DNA of 64,000 bases, from contig NZ_CP099466.1 in NCBI RefSeq assembly GCF_023921125.1, positions 1,302,001 to 1,366,000 on the forward strand, read 5' to 3'. Source of the DNA: Arthrobacter caoxuetaonis. GTDB lineage: Bacteria; Actinomycetota; Actinomycetes; Actinomycetales; Micrococcaceae. Positions 27,011 to 36,548 of the stretch are shown piece by piece. A program made the position numbers and the translations under genes. The number at the start of each line of letters is the position of its first letter. Position 1 is the stretch's first letter. A model generated the notes under the pieces. That model searched no databases. It was not told the origin of the DNA and was given only the letters and a program-made list of their open reading frames with translations.

Positions 27011-27490
27011 TTGTCTACCTTCTTTTCAGGTCTGTTCCATAACCGGGCCAAGATCGGTGTCCTGCTCGTCACCATCCTCCTGGTCTTCTACATCCTGGTC
27101 GTCGCGCAGCGCGGATGGCTGCTGATGATGTCAGACGGCCTCGTGACCAAAGCCATGGGTGCCGCCTACTTCGTCCTGCCCGCAGTGGGTGTGTGGGCGC
27201 TGGTCCGCGAACTGCTCTTTGGGGCGCAGACCGAGAAAATGGCCCGCATCCTCGCCGACGAGGGAGGACTTCCCGTCGATGACCTGCCGCGGACTCCGGG
27301 CGGGCGGATCGTGCGGGAGGCTGCCGACGCCGAGTTCGTAAAGTACCAGGCCGAGGTCGAAGCCGACCCGGAACAATGGCGGGCCTGGTTCCGGCTCTCC
27401 TGCGCGTACGACGCCGCCGGGGACCGCAAGCGTGCACGTGCCGCGATGCGCCACGCCGGGAAGCTTTTCGCCCCGGCTTCGGTTAGCTAA
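27011..27490 (+). CDS. Small membrane protein with a TPR-like C terminus
   Basis: 159-residue protein with two hydrophobic segments (about 14-33 and 48-65) near the N terminus. A cytoplasmic region follows whose end, EQWRAWFRLSCAYDAAGDRKRARAAMRHA, resembles a single tetratricopeptide helix pair (quoted here only as its two parts: WFRLSCAYDAAGD and KRARAAMRHA). The start is TTG at 27011 with AAGGAAA upstream. It follows dapB by ten bases, so it is likely co-transcribed. Function is unknown. Confidence 0.78.
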   Translation: MSTFFSGLFHNRAKIGVLLVTILLVFYILVVAQRGWLLMMSDGLVTKAMGAAYFVLPAVGVWALVRELLFGAQTEKMARILADEGGLPVDDLPRTPGGRIVREAADAEFVKYQAEVEADPEQWRAWFRLSCAYDAAGDRKRARAAMRHAGKLFAPASVS

Positions 27491-27562
27491 TACGGACAGA
27501 GCAAGACCAATACTTTTCAGGGGCGTACTGCCTCTCTGCGCAATCGATCCGAGGACCCTTTT

Positions 27563-29065
27563 TTGACGACCCATGCCGGAAACCGCCCCACACGACCCGA
27601 TCCGGCAGTATCCGCCGCCACCGGCGCAGATCCGCACGCTGCACGCAACCGGCTGGTCATCGGCATCCTGATCGTTTCGGCGTTCGTCGTCATCCTGAAC
27701 GAGACGATTATGAGCGTTGCCCTTCCCACGCTCATGGCGGACCTGGACATCAGCGCGGCCAGCGCACAGTGGCTCACCACCGGGTTCCTGCTCACCATGG
27801 CAGTGATCATTCCGATCACGGGATTCCTGCTGCAGCGTTTCCACACCCGGCAGATCTTCCTGCTCGCCATGATCCTCTTCACCTGTGGAACGCTGGTCGC
27901 AGCCCTCGCTCCCGGCTTTGCGGTCCTGCTCATCGGCAGGGTCGTGCAGGCAAGCGGGACAGCGATCATGCTTCCGCTGCTCATGACGACGGCGATGACG
28001 CTCGTCGCCCCGGCCGCACGCGGGCGCACCATGGGCAACATTTCCATCGTCATCTCCGTGGCGCCCGCCATCGGGCCGACCATTTCCGGAGTGATCCTCA
28101 GCGTGCTGAGCTGGCGCTTCATGTTCATCCTGGTGCTGCCCATCGCCGTCGCCGCCCTGGTCCTGGGCGCGGCCAAGATTAAAAACGTCACCGAACCGCG
28201 CAAGGTCCCGCTCGACGTCCTGTCCGTCATCCTCTCCGCGTTCGCCTTCGGCGGGCTGCTGTACGGACTCTCTGCACTGGGCGAGGGGGCGTCCCACAAC
28301 CCGGCGCCTGTTCCGCCTTTGGTTCCCTTCGCAGTCGGCGTGGGCGCCCTCGTGCTCTTCATCCTCCGCCAGGGCAGGCTCGCCCGCATATCGGAGCCGC
28401 TGCTGGACCTCCGGGCCTTCCGCACGGGGAACTTCACGATTTCGATCGCCATGATCGCGGCGTCGAGCATCACCCTCTTCGGCAGCCTGATTGTCCTGCC
28501 CATCTACATGCAGTCCGTCCTGGGCCTGGGAACCCTGACGACCGGCCTGCTCCTGCTGCCGGGCGGCCTCATCATGGGCATCCTGTCACCGGTCGTCGGC
28601 CGGATCTATGACCGGATCGGCCCGACAGCCCTCCTGATTGGCGGCTCGGTGCTGGTCAGCGGAAGTCTCTGGGCCATGATGGCCTTCTTCCGCCAGGACA
28701 CCCCGGTGTTCGTTATCCCGGTCATCCACGTCCTGCTCAGCATTGGCCTGGCCATGACCTTTACTCCGCTGTTCACTTCGTCGCTGGGATCCCTGGAGCC
28801 GAGGCTGTACTCGCATGGCAGTGCCATCCTGAACACGGTGCAGCAGGTCATGGGCGGTGCGGGAACCGCACTGTTCGTGACGCTGCTCTCCACCGGTACA
28901 GCCGCGAAGCTTGCGCAGGGAGCCGGCGGCGTCGAGGCCACTGCTGCAGGCGTGCAGTCTGCGTTCCTTGCCGGTGCGTTGATCAGCGTCCTGGCTGTGG
29001 CGGCAGCCTTCTTTGTCCGCAAGCCGGCAGCGGCCGAGGGTGAAGTGCTCCCTGCCGGGCACTGA
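27563..29065 (+). CDS. DHA2 family MFS drug exporter
   Basis: 500-residue major facilitator of the 14-helix DHA2 (EmrB/QacA) group. The first helix has ILIVSAFVVILNETIMSVAL, with the conserved acidic/polar start of family members. LDISAASAQWLTTGFLLT is the hallmark of TM2, and GRVVQASGTAIMLPLL and the antiporter motif C region ISVAPAIGPTISGVIL follow. The TTG at 27563 is preceded by GAGGA. A soluble N-terminal tail of about 30 residues comes first. No neighbouring regulator or membrane-fusion gene is seen. The substrate is unknown. Confidence 0.92.
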   Translation: MTTHAGNRPTRPDPAVSAATGADPHAARNRLVIGILIVSAFVVILNETIMSVALPTLMADLDISAASAQWLTTGFLLTMAVIIPITGFLLQRFHTRQIFLLAMILFTCGTLVAALAPGFAVLLIGRVVQASGTAIMLPLLMTTAMTLVAPAARGRTMGNISIVISVAPAIGPTISGVILSVLSWRFMFILVLPIAVAALVLGAAKIKNVTEPRKVPLDVLSVILSAFAFGGLLYGLSALGEGASHNPAPVPPLVPFAVGVGALVLFILRQGRLARISEPLLDLRAFRTGNFTISIAMIAASSITLFGSLIVLPIYMQSVLGLGTLTTGLLLLPGGLIMGILSPVVGRIYDRIGPTALLIGGSVLVSGSLWAMMAFFRQDTPVFVIPVIHVLLSIGLAMTFTPLFTSSLGSLEPRLYSHGSAILNTVQQVMGGAGTALFVTLLSTGTAAKLAQGAGGVEATAAGVQSAFLAGALISVLAVAAAFFVRKPAAAEGEVLPAGH

Positions 29066-29086
29066 TACCGGAGCGGTGCACTGCCG

Positions 29087-30259
29087 TCAGCGGCGGTTCC
29101 CGGTCAGTTTTCCGTCCCGGGCCAGCCGGGAAGCCCCCGACGCGACGGTCTCCAGCGGGCCGCGGGAACCCAGGCGGATAAAGGCCAGGCCCACCAGGGC
29201 CGCTGCTGCGGCTTGGAGCCAGAAGACCCACCCCGGGTCCGGTGCGGTCTGCTGCGCGTCCAGGAGGGCCATCACCCAGATGTGGACGCTGTACAGCGTC
29301 AGCGTCATCGCCCCTGCCGCAGAGAGCGGGAGCAGCAGGTTCGGGCGGGAACGGGTCAAAAGCAGGCAGGCCGCGACGACGGCGGCCGCTGTCCCTGCCG
29401 TATGAAGCAGGTCAAACGTGGTTCCGGAGTGCGGAGCGCTTACCGCCAGCCACCACCAGGAGCCGGACTGGTCCACCCCGGTCAGGTTGACCTCGAGCAT
29501 CCGTCCGATGGGCCACGTCCGCCCCGACTCGGTGGTGAGCAGCTCAGCGAACCCGCCGGCATCAATGAGCAGGTACCAGCTCAGGTACTTGGCGCCCAGC
29601 GCCGCGAAGATGCCCGCGGCAAGCAGCCCGGCCTGCACCCGGAGATCCGAGAGCTGCAGCCGCCCGATCACCATGCCGATCAGCAGGTAGCTCATCCACT
29701 GGAGAGCCGGGTAGACGCCGGTGAAGAGGACATCCGAGAGCAGGGTGGCCGGTTCCAGGAAATGTTCCCACGTGATGTTGCCGCCGACATCCGGCGGAAC
29801 CACGTTATCGATCAGCCACGGCCGCACCAGATAGGCGAGTACAGGGGAAAGGCACACCCACGCACCTGCCCAGACCGCCAGCCTGGGCAGCCGCATGTTC
29901 GTGAACGGCAGGACCAGCAGGAACAGTACGGCGTAGTGGAACAGGATGATCGCGATCGAGGTGTCGAGCCCGCCCAGCAGCAGGCCGATCAGCGCGATCA
30001 CCACCGCCCGGGCGGCGATGCCGCGCCGGCTGGCTGCCGGGGAACGCCCGGCACCGGGATTCGGTCCCCCCGTGAGCAGTGCCAGTCCAATGCCGGCCAC
30101 GACGGCGAACAGCGCCGAAGCGCGCCCGGAGAACACCAGCGCCACAAAGGCGGGTTCCCCGGTTACCGGGTCATACAAGGGGAAGATATGGGTGGACATC
30201 ATGCCCAGCAAAGCCACCCCGCGGGCCGCATCGATGCCCGTCAGACGCGTTCTGCTCAT
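29087..30259 (-). CDS. DUF1624/DUF418-like multipass membrane acyltransferase-type protein
   Basis: 390-residue integral membrane protein with about ten hydrophobic segments. The N terminus, RLTGIDAARGVALLGMMSTHIFP, matches the start of heparan-alpha-glucosaminide N-acetyltransferase-like (DUF1624) and related DUF418/acyltransferase-3 families. The His after the first helix is the likely catalytic residue in that superfamily. The C terminus has MTLTLYSVHIWVMALL, typical of DUF418. It converges on the DHA2 exporter, 21 bases apart. Its substrate is unknown. Modification of a surface polymer is only a guess. Confidence 0.8.
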   Translation of the reverse strand: MSRTRLTGIDAARGVALLGMMSTHIFPLYDPVTGEPAFVALVFSGRASALFAVVAGIGLALLTGGPNPGAGRSPAASRRGIAARAVVIALIGLLLGGLDTSIAIILFHYAVLFLLVLPFTNMRLPRLAVWAGAWVCLSPVLAYLVRPWLIDNVVPPDVGGNITWEHFLEPATLLSDVLFTGVYPALQWMSYLLIGMVIGRLQLSDLRVQAGLLAAGIFAALGAKYLSWYLLIDAGGFAELLTTESGRTWPIGRMLEVNLTGVDQSGSWWWLAVSAPHSGTTFDLLHTAGTAAAVVAACLLLTRSRPNLLLPLSAAGAMTLTLYSVHIWVMALLDAQQTAPDPGWVFWLQAAAAALVGLAFIRLGSRGPLETVASGASRLARDGKLTGNRR

Positions 30260-30336
30260 TGCAGAATCGTCTCACAGGCCCCGCCCGGCCTCGGGCTGCG
30301 CCTGTGTCCGTTTGTCCCAATTGCAGGTCCAACAGG

Positions 30337-30342
30337 TAACGT
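30337..30342 (+). promoter_or_regulatory. Leaderless -10 candidate, dapA
   Basis: TAACGT is followed by seven bases and the dapA ATG at 30350. No Shine-Dalgarno sequence precedes the ATG. Confidence 0.45.
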
Positions 30343-30349
30343 TTTACCC

Positions 30350-31270
30350 ATGGCTGACTCTTCTCTTTCTTCCCGTCCGTTCGGAACCCTGGTGACCGCG
30401 ATGGTCACCCCGTTCACTGCCGACGGCGAAGTCGACTTCGAGGCCACGGCCTTCCTGGCCAACAAACTCGTTGAGGACGGCTGTGACGGCCTGGTTATCT
30501 CCGGAACGACCGGCGAAACCTCCACCCTTGAGGACAGCGAAAAGGAAGACCTTTTCCGCGTCGTTGCGCAGACTGTCGGCGGACGGGCGAAGGTCATTGC
30601 CGGAACCGGCACCAACCACACCTCCCACTCGGTGGAAATGGCCAAGCGGGCAGAACGCGCCGGTGCAGACGGACAGCTGGTGGTGACGCCGTATTACAAC
30701 AAGCCGACCCAGGCCGGCGTGATCGCTCACTTCGACGCCGTTTCGGCGGCCAGCGATCTGCCCATCATGATTTATGACATCCCGGGCCGCGCCGGGATCC
30801 CCATCGCCACGGAGACGATGTTCCGCCTCGCGGAGAACCCCAAGGTCCTGGCGCTCAAGGACGCCAAGGCCGACTTTGCTGCCGTCACCAGGGTCCTGGC
30901 CAACACCACGCTGGATGTCTACGCCGGTGACGACGGACTGACGCTGCCGTGGATGGTGGCCGGAGCCGCCGGCGTCGTCAGCGTCAGCGCCCACGTTGCG
31001 ACCCGCGCGTTCCGCGCACTCGTGGACGCGGCAGCCGCAGGAGATTTCGATAAGGCCCGCAGGATCCACTTTGAACTGGATCCGGTAGTGCGAGCCGTAA
31101 TGACACACATACCAGGTGCCATTTCCGCCAAGCAGATCCTCAAGATGCAGGGAGTGATCCCCAACGCCGCCGTACGGCTGCCGCTGGTGGCTCCCGACGC
31201 GATCGAGATGGAAGCTGTCCTGGCGGACCTGGCCGAAGCAGGATGGGATTTTTCCCAGGACAAGGCGTAA
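30350..31270 (+). CDS. dapA: 4-hydroxy-tetrahydrodipicolinate synthase DapA
   Basis: 306-residue class I aldolase-fold enzyme that condenses pyruvate with aspartate semialdehyde. The active-site pieces are visible: GTTGETSTL near residue 52, TPYYNKPTQ, the catalytic tyrosine in IYDIPGRAGI (Y142) and the Schiff-base lysine in VLALKDAKAD (K170). The ATG at 30350 is chosen over longer in-frame starts because no homology precedes it and a -10 lies next to it. rnj begins six bases downstream, so the two form a unit. Confidence 0.97.
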   Translation: MADSSLSSRPFGTLVTAMVTPFTADGEVDFEATAFLANKLVEDGCDGLVISGTTGETSTLEDSEKEDLFRVVAQTVGGRAKVIAGTGTNHTSHSVEMAKRAERAGADGQLVVTPYYNKPTQAGVIAHFDAVSAASDLPIMIYDIPGRAGIPIATETMFRLAENPKVLALKDAKADFAAVTRVLANTTLDVYAGDDGLTLPWMVAGAAGVVSVSAHVATRAFRALVDAAAAGDFDKARRIHFELDPVVRAVMTHIPGAISAKQILKMQGVIPNAAVRLPLVAPDAIEMEAVLADLAEAGWDFSQDKA

Positions 31271-31276
31271 TAAAAC

Positions 31277-32968
31277 ATGATTGAAACTGCGGACACCGCA
31301 CTGAAGACTCCTCCCCGCCTCAAGCCCGGGACGCTGCGCATCGTGGCGCTGGGCGGGCTCGGAGAGATCGGCCGCAACATGGCCGTCTTCGAAATCGACG
31401 GCAAGCTGCTCATCGTGGACTGCGGTGTGCTCTTCCCGGAAGAGACCCAGCCGGGCGTTGACCTGATCCTCCCGGACTTCTCCTACATCGAGGACCGGCT
31501 GGACGACGTCGTGGGCGTCGTGCTCACCCACGGACACGAGGACCATATCGGTGCCGTTCCGTACCTGCTGCGGCTGAAGAAGGACATCCCGCTCATCGGA
31601 TCCCAGCTGACGCTGGCGCTGATCGAGGCGAAGCTCCAGGAGCACCGGATCAAGCCGTTCACGCTCACCGTGAAGGAAGGCCAGGTTGAGCAGCTCGGCC
31701 CCTTCGAGTGCGAATTCGTGGCGGTAAACCACTCCATTCCGGACGCCCTCGCGGTATTCATCCGGACCGACGCCGGCACTGTCCTGCATACCGGCGACTT
31801 CAAGATGGACCAGCTTCCCCTGGACGGCCGCATCACCGACCTGCGCGCGTTCGCCCGGCTGGGCGAAGAGGGCGTGGACCTCTACATGGCGGACTCCACC
31901 AACGCCGACGTTCCCGGGTTCACTTCACCCGAACGCAACATCGGCCCGGTGCTCGAAGAGCTCTTCGGCAAGGTCAAGAAGCGGATCATCGTCGCTTCCT
32001 TCTCCTCCCACATCCACCGCGTCCAGCAGGTGCTCGACGCCGCTGCCGCGCACGGACGCAAGGTCTGCTTCGTCGGCCGCTCCATGGTGCGGAACATGGC
32101 CATCGCAGAGAAGCTGGGCTACCTCCACGTACCCGAGGGCATCCTGGTGGACCTGAAGAACGTGGATAACATGCCGGACCACAAACTGGTCCTGATGTCC
32201 ACGGGTTCGCAGGGCGAGCCGATGGCAGCGCTCTCGCGCATGGCCAACGGAGACCACCGCATCAACGTGGGCCGCGGCGACACCGTAATCCTGGCCTCGT
32301 CCCTGATCCCGGGCAATGAGAACGCCGTCTTCCGTGTGATCAACGGGCTGATGAAGCTCGGCGCCGACGTGGTCCACAAGGGAACCGCCAAGATCCACGT
32401 CTCGGGCCACGCCTCGGCGGGGGAGCTGCTCTACACCTACAACATCCTGAAGCCGAAGAACGCCATGCCCGTGCACGGCGAAACCCGGCACCTGATCGCC
32501 AACGGCAAGCTCGCCGCCCAGACGGGCGTGCCGGAAGAGAACATCATCCTCGCCGACGACGGCACCGTGGTGGATCTGGTCAACGGCAAGGCCCGGGTGG
32601 TCGGCAACGTTGAGTGCGGCTTCGTCTACGTGGACGGCTCCAGCGTTGGCGAGATCACCGACACTGACTTGAAGGACCGCCGCATCCTTGGTGAGGAAGG
32701 CTTCATCTCGGTCATCACCGTGGTGAACCGCAGCACCGGCACCATCGTCTCCGGGCCGGAGATCCATGCCCGCGGCTTCGCCGAAGACGATGCCGTGTTC
32801 GACGAGATCAAGCCCAAGATCAGCAAGGCTCTGGAGGAAGCCGTGATGTCCAACCGCGACCACACGGCCTACCAGCTGCAGCAGGTTGTCCGCCGCGTCG
32901 TGGGGACCTGGGTCAACCGCAGGCTCCGCCGCCGCCCGATGATCGTTCCGGTGGTTCTCGAGGCATAA
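31277..32968 (+). CDS. rnj: Ribonuclease J
   Basis: 563-residue metallo-beta-lactamase RNase (beta-CASP group), with 5'-3' exonuclease and endonuclease activity in mRNA decay and rRNA maturation. The zinc motif THGHEDH is at residues 84-90. Further ligands are in LHTGDFKMD, ADSTNAD is typical, and the beta-CASP domain and a C-terminal HGETRHL and small C-terminal domain follow. The downstream hairpin ends the dapA-rnj unit. The dapA-rnj-ftsK order is conserved in actinobacteria. Confidence 0.96.
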   Translation: MIETADTALKTPPRLKPGTLRIVALGGLGEIGRNMAVFEIDGKLLIVDCGVLFPEETQPGVDLILPDFSYIEDRLDDVVGVVLTHGHEDHIGAVPYLLRLKKDIPLIGSQLTLALIEAKLQEHRIKPFTLTVKEGQVEQLGPFECEFVAVNHSIPDALAVFIRTDAGTVLHTGDFKMDQLPLDGRITDLRAFARLGEEGVDLYMADSTNADVPGFTSPERNIGPVLEELFGKVKKRIIVASFSSHIHRVQQVLDAAAAHGRKVCFVGRSMVRNMAIAEKLGYLHVPEGILVDLKNVDNMPDHKLVLMSTGSQGEPMAALSRMANGDHRINVGRGDTVILASSLIPGNENAVFRVINGLMKLGADVVHKGTAKIHVSGHASAGELLYTYNILKPKNAMPVHGETRHLIANGKLAAQTGVPEENIILADDGTVVDLVNGKARVVGNVECGFVYVDGSSVGEITDTDLKDRRILGEEGFISVITVVNRSTGTIVSGPEIHARGFAEDDAVFDEIKPKISKALEEAVMSNRDHTAYQLQQVVRRVVGTWVNRRLRRRPMIVPVVLEA

Positions 32969-32972
32969 TCCT

Positions 32973-33022
32973 GCCGCTCCTTCCTTCCCCCGGCGGCCTG
33001 TCGCCGGGGGAAGGAAAGCGGC
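32973..33022 (+). terminator. Terminator after rnj
   Basis: A perfect 15-bp stem (32981-32995 and 33002-33016, loop of six) extends across a two-base bulge into GCCGCT/AGCGGC. There is no U-tract, as in many actinobacterial terminators. Confidence 0.75.
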
Positions 33023-33063
33023 TGCCTGGCGCGTATATTCGGGGTTTTGGGGCCTGCGTCCGG

Positions 33064-33069
33064 TAGCGT
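33064..33069 (+). promoter_or_regulatory. Leaderless -10 candidate, ftsK
   Basis: TAGCGT, seven bases, then the ATG at 33077. This supports that start over the longer in-frame alternative at 33047. Confidence 0.45.
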
Positions 33070-33076
33070 GGCCAGT

Positions 33077-35926
33077 ATGGCGACTCGTACTTCCCCCTCC
33101 GCGCGCGGCACTTCGACCAGCCGGACTCCCTCCCGGGGCGCCGGTGGAAAGACCGCAGCGAAGGGCAAGTCCACGGGCCGCAGCCAGGCCGCCAAGGCGG
33201 CACCCGAGGAGACCCTTCCGCTGCCGCTGCGCGCCATCCAGGGCGCCTGGATGGGCATCGCCCGAATCGTCGGCGCCGGAGTGCGCAAACTGGGCACCGA
33301 CGTCGTTCCCGACCGGGACGTCCGCCGCGACGGCACCGGATTCTTCCTCATCCTTACCGCGCTGCTTGTCGCCACCGTTGAATGGTGGGCGCTGCGCGGT
33401 CCGGTTGCCGACGTCATCCATGCCGGCGCCGCCGGCACTTTCGGCTGGATGGCCGTCGTGCTTCCCTTTATGCTCCTGACCGCCTCCGTGCGGCTGTTCC
33501 GGTATCCCGAACGGCACCGCGCCAACGGCCGGATCAGCATCGGGCTGACCCTGATGCTCTGCTCCGGTGCCGGTATCACCCACCTGATCGGCGGCGGGCC
33601 TGCCCTCTCTGACGGATTCGACCAGCTCTGGGTTTCCGGCGGAATCGTCGGATTCCTGGTCGCAGGGCCGCTTTCCGCGGCCATCACCAAGTGGCCGGTC
33701 ATCATCCTGCTTTCGCTGCTGGTGTTTATCTCCGTGCTGATCGTTACCGCCACGCCGTTCCGGCATATTCCGCTGCGGCTGCGTGCCCTGTACGAGCACC
33801 TCATGGGCCAGGACCTGGCCGCCGATGATCCCGAGGCCCACGACCAGAGCTACCTGTACGCCGCGGACAAGCCTGAAAAGCCCAAGAAGCAGCGCCGCTT
33901 CGGAAAGGGCCGCAAGGACGAAGAGACGGAGCATCCGGACGGCTACGCCGGGGATGAGGCCTTTGAAGCCGCACTCCTGCGTGATGAAGAAGAGCGGCAG
34001 GAAGCAGCTGCGGCCGAGTCCGCGGTGCCCCCGGGAGTCCGCCGTCCCACGAAGGCGGAACTGGCCACGCAGAAGCTGCGCCGGGACCAGGGCCTCGAGG
34101 ATGCCGAGCCGCCCACCGAAGCAATCTCGCTGGTGCCGGAGGCTGCTGCCTCCCTCGTCGCAGCCCCGCCGGTGCCCCCGGTGCCGTCGCGCCCCGTGGC
34201 CCACGTGCCGCCGTCGGCCCCCATTCCCCAGCGCACCGAGCAGCTCCAGCTCTCCGGCGACGTCACCTACACCCTGCCGCCGTCGGAGTTCCTGCCGTCC
34301 GGACCTCCCGCCAAGGAACGCTCGGAAGCCAACGACGCCGTCGTCGCAGCACTGACCCGCACGCTCCAGCAGTTCAACGTCGATGCCCAGGTCACCGGCT
34401 TCTCGCGCGGACCAACAGTGACGCGCTACGAAATCGAGCTGGGCGAGGGCACGAAGGTCGAGCGGGTCACGGCCCTGTCGAAGAACATTTCCTACGCCGT
34501 CGCCAGTTCGGATGTGCGGATCCTCTCGCCGATCCCGGGCAAGTCCGCCATCGGCATCGAAATCCCCAACGCTGACAAGGAAGTCGTTGTCCTTGGCGAC
34601 GTTCTGCGCTCCAATGCCGCACGCAAGACGGACCATCCCATGGTCATGGGTGTGGGCAAGGACGTCGAAGGCGGGTTCGTCGTGGCGAACCTGGCCAAGA
34701 TGCCGCACCTCCTGGTGGCCGGTGCCACCGGCGCGGGCAAGTCCTCCTTCGTGAACTCGATGATCACCTCGATCCTGATGCGCTCCACCCCTGATGAGGT
34801 GCGCATGGTCATGGTGGACCCCAAGCGCGTGGAACTGACCGCGTATGAGGGCGTGCCGCACCTGATCACCCCGATCATCACCAACCCCAAGAAGGCAGCG
34901 GAGGCGCTGCAATGGGTGGTCCGGGAAATGGACACCCGCTACGACGACCTGGCGAACTTCGGCTACAAGCACATTGACGACTTCAACAAGGCCGTCCGCA
35001 ACGGCAAGGTCGTGCCGCCGGCGGGGTCCAAGCGCGTCATCAAGGCCTACCCGTACCTGCTGGTCATCGTGGACGAGCTTGCAGACCTCATGATGGTCGC
35101 GCCGAGGGACGTCGAAGACTCGATCGTGCGCATCACGCAGCTGGCGCGTGCCGCCGGCATCCACCTGGTCCTGGCCACGCAGCGGCCCTCGGTCGACGTC
35201 GTCACCGGCCTGATCAAGGCCAACGTCCCGTCCCGCATGGCCTTCGCCACCTCCTCGGTGACCGACTCGCGCGTGGTCCTTGACCAGCCCGGCGCCGAAA
35301 AACTGCTCGGCCAGGGTGACGCACTCTTCCTCCCCATGGGATCCAATAAGCCCATCCGTGTGCAGGGCGCCTGGGTGACCGAGTCGGAGATCCACCGGGT
35401 CGTTGAGCACGTGAAGAACCAGCTCCAGGCCACGTACCGCGAGGACGTCACGGTCACGGCGCCGAAGAAGCAGATCGAAGACGACATCGGAGACGACCTC
35501 GATGTCCTGCTGCAGGCCACCGAGCTGGTGGTGACCACCCAGTTCGGTTCGACCTCCATGCTCCAGCGGAAACTGCGCGTCGGCTTCGCCAAGGCAGGCC
35601 GGCTGATGGACCTGCTCGAATCCCGCGGCGTGGTGGGCCCCTCCGAGGGCTCCAAGGCCCGCGACGTGCTGGTCAAGCCGGACGACCTCGCCGCTACGCT
35701 GGCTGCCATCCAGGGCGGAGAACCGCTGACCGGCGCCGATGCCGCGGAGACGGCTGCGCTGGCCGACAACGCGAACGTGAACCACGGCTTCGAAACCGGG
35801 GGTCCAGTGGACCTCGTGGCCCAGGACCTCGAATCCCGGCAGCAGGCCACCGAGTATTACGACGGATCCGAGGGGACCGGCGACGATGACGGATCCGAAG
35901 ATGCGTGGAATCTCACCGGACGCTGA
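33077..35926 (+). CDS. ftsK: DNA translocase FtsK/SpoIIIE
   Basis: 949-residue DNA translocase that pumps chromosome DNA through the division septum. After a basic, Ser/Arg-rich 45-residue N terminus, four hydrophobic segments lie at about residues 90-240. A charged linker (about 250-420) leads to the motor: alpha and beta RecA-like domains with the P-loop GATGAGKSS near residue 549, LVIVDELADLMMV as Walker B, and LVLATQRPSVDVVTG. The C-terminal winged-helix gamma domain (about 800-870, LVVTTQFGSTSMLQRKLRVG) reads KOPS-type DNA polarity sequences. The acidic tail is not conserved. Confidence 0.96.
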   Translation: MATRTSPSARGTSTSRTPSRGAGGKTAAKGKSTGRSQAAKAAPEETLPLPLRAIQGAWMGIARIVGAGVRKLGTDVVPDRDVRRDGTGFFLILTALLVATVEWWALRGPVADVIHAGAAGTFGWMAVVLPFMLLTASVRLFRYPERHRANGRISIGLTLMLCSGAGITHLIGGGPALSDGFDQLWVSGGIVGFLVAGPLSAAITKWPVIILLSLLVFISVLIVTATPFRHIPLRLRALYEHLMGQDLAADDPEAHDQSYLYAADKPEKPKKQRRFGKGRKDEETEHPDGYAGDEAFEAALLRDEEERQEAAAAESAVPPGVRRPTKAELATQKLRRDQGLEDAEPPTEAISLVPEAAASLVAAPPVPPVPSRPVAHVPPSAPIPQRTEQLQLSGDVTYTLPPSEFLPSGPPAKERSEANDAVVAALTRTLQQFNVDAQVTGFSRGPTVTRYEIELGEGTKVERVTALSKNISYAVASSDVRILSPIPGKSAIGIEIPNADKEVVVLGDVLRSNAARKTDHPMVMGVGKDVEGGFVVANLAKMPHLLVAGATGAGKSSFVNSMITSILMRSTPDEVRMVMVDPKRVELTAYEGVPHLITPIITNPKKAAEALQWVVREMDTRYDDLANFGYKHIDDFNKAVRNGKVVPPAGSKRVIKAYPYLLVIVDELADLMMVAPRDVEDSIVRITQLARAAGIHLVLATQRPSVDVVTGLIKANVPSRMAFATSSVTDSRVVLDQPGAEKLLGQGDALFLPMGSNKPIRVQGAWVTESEIHRVVEHVKNQLQATYREDVTVTAPKKQIEDDIGDDLDVLLQATELVVTTQFGSTSMLQRKLRVGFAKAGRLMDLLESRGVVGPSEGSKARDVLVKPDDLAATLAAIQGGEPLTGADAAETAALADNANVNHGFETGGPVDLVAQDLESRQQATEYYDGSEGTGDDDGSEDAWNLTGR

Positions 35927-35933
35927 ATCCGGC

Positions 35934-35939
35934 TAGTCT
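35934..35939 (+). promoter_or_regulatory. Leaderless -10 candidate, pgsA
   Basis: TAGTCT, six bases, then the pgsA GTG at 35946. It lies in the 19-base gap after ftsK. Confidence 0.45.
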
Positions 35940-35945
35940 GGTTTC

Positions 35946-36548
35946 GTGAGCAATTCTGGAGCCGAGCGGGTACCTACCCTCAACATCGCCAATGTCCTGA
36001 CGGTCATCCGCATCATCATGGTGCCGCTGTTTATCTGGTTCCTCGTGGCCGACGGGCGGGACGGCCTTTTCCGCTGGCTGGCGGTAGCGACGTTTGCCGT
36101 GGCCATCTACACCGACAAGCTCGACGGCGACCTGGCCCGCAGCCGGGGACTGATCACCGACTTCGGGAAGATTGCCGATCCCATCGCAGACAAGCTGCTG
36201 ATCGGCTCCGCGCTGGTGATGCTCTCCATCCTGGGTGAGCTCTGGTGGTGGGTAACAATCGTCATCCTGGTCCGCGAAATCGGCATCACCGTGATGCGTT
36301 TCGTCGTCATCCGCTACGGAGTCATGGCAGCTTCCCGCGGCGGAAAGCTCAAGACCGTGATCCAGACCCTGGCGATTTTCCTGTTCCTGCTGCCGCTCTC
36401 CTCCTGGCTGGGCGACTGGGCCTGGTGGATCAGCGCCGCCGCGATGGCCGCCGCCGTCGTCATCACCGTGGTGACCGGCGTCGACTATGTCCTGCAGGCG
36501 ATTAAGCTGCGCAGCACCGCCCGGGGTGCAACCGGCCGGTCATCGTGA
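35946..36548 (+). CDS. pgsA: CDP-diacylglycerol-glycerol-3-phosphate 3-phosphatidyltransferase
   Basis: 200-residue membrane CDP-alcohol phosphotransferase, making phosphatidylglycerophosphate, the committed step to phosphatidylglycerol and cardiolipin. The catalytic motif D-G-x2-A-R-x8-G-x3-D-x3-D is present as DGDLARSRGLITDFGKIADP with following IAD, at about residues 60-83. About five transmembrane helices are visible. The start is GTG at 35946. It overlaps cinA by four bases. The ftsK-pgsA-cinA-clgR order is widespread in actinobacteria and supports the assignment over other CDP-alcohol transferases. Confidence 0.93.
   Translation: MSNSGAERVPTLNIANVLTVIRIIMVPLFIWFLVADGRDGLFRWLAVATFAVAIYTDKLDGDLARSRGLITDFGKIADPIADKLLIGSALVMLSILGELWWWVTIVILVREIGITVMRFVVIRYGVMAASRGGKLKTVIQTLAIFLFLLPLSSWLGDWAWWISAAAMAAAVVITVVTGVDYVLQAIKLRSTARGATGRSS

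Noticed and set aside
31925..35785. Long open frame (over 1,280 codons) on the minus strand opposite rnj and ftsK
   Set aside because: It is the antisense shadow of two well-conserved genes in GC-rich DNA; it has no recognisable domain, and its composition follows the opposite strand's codon pattern.
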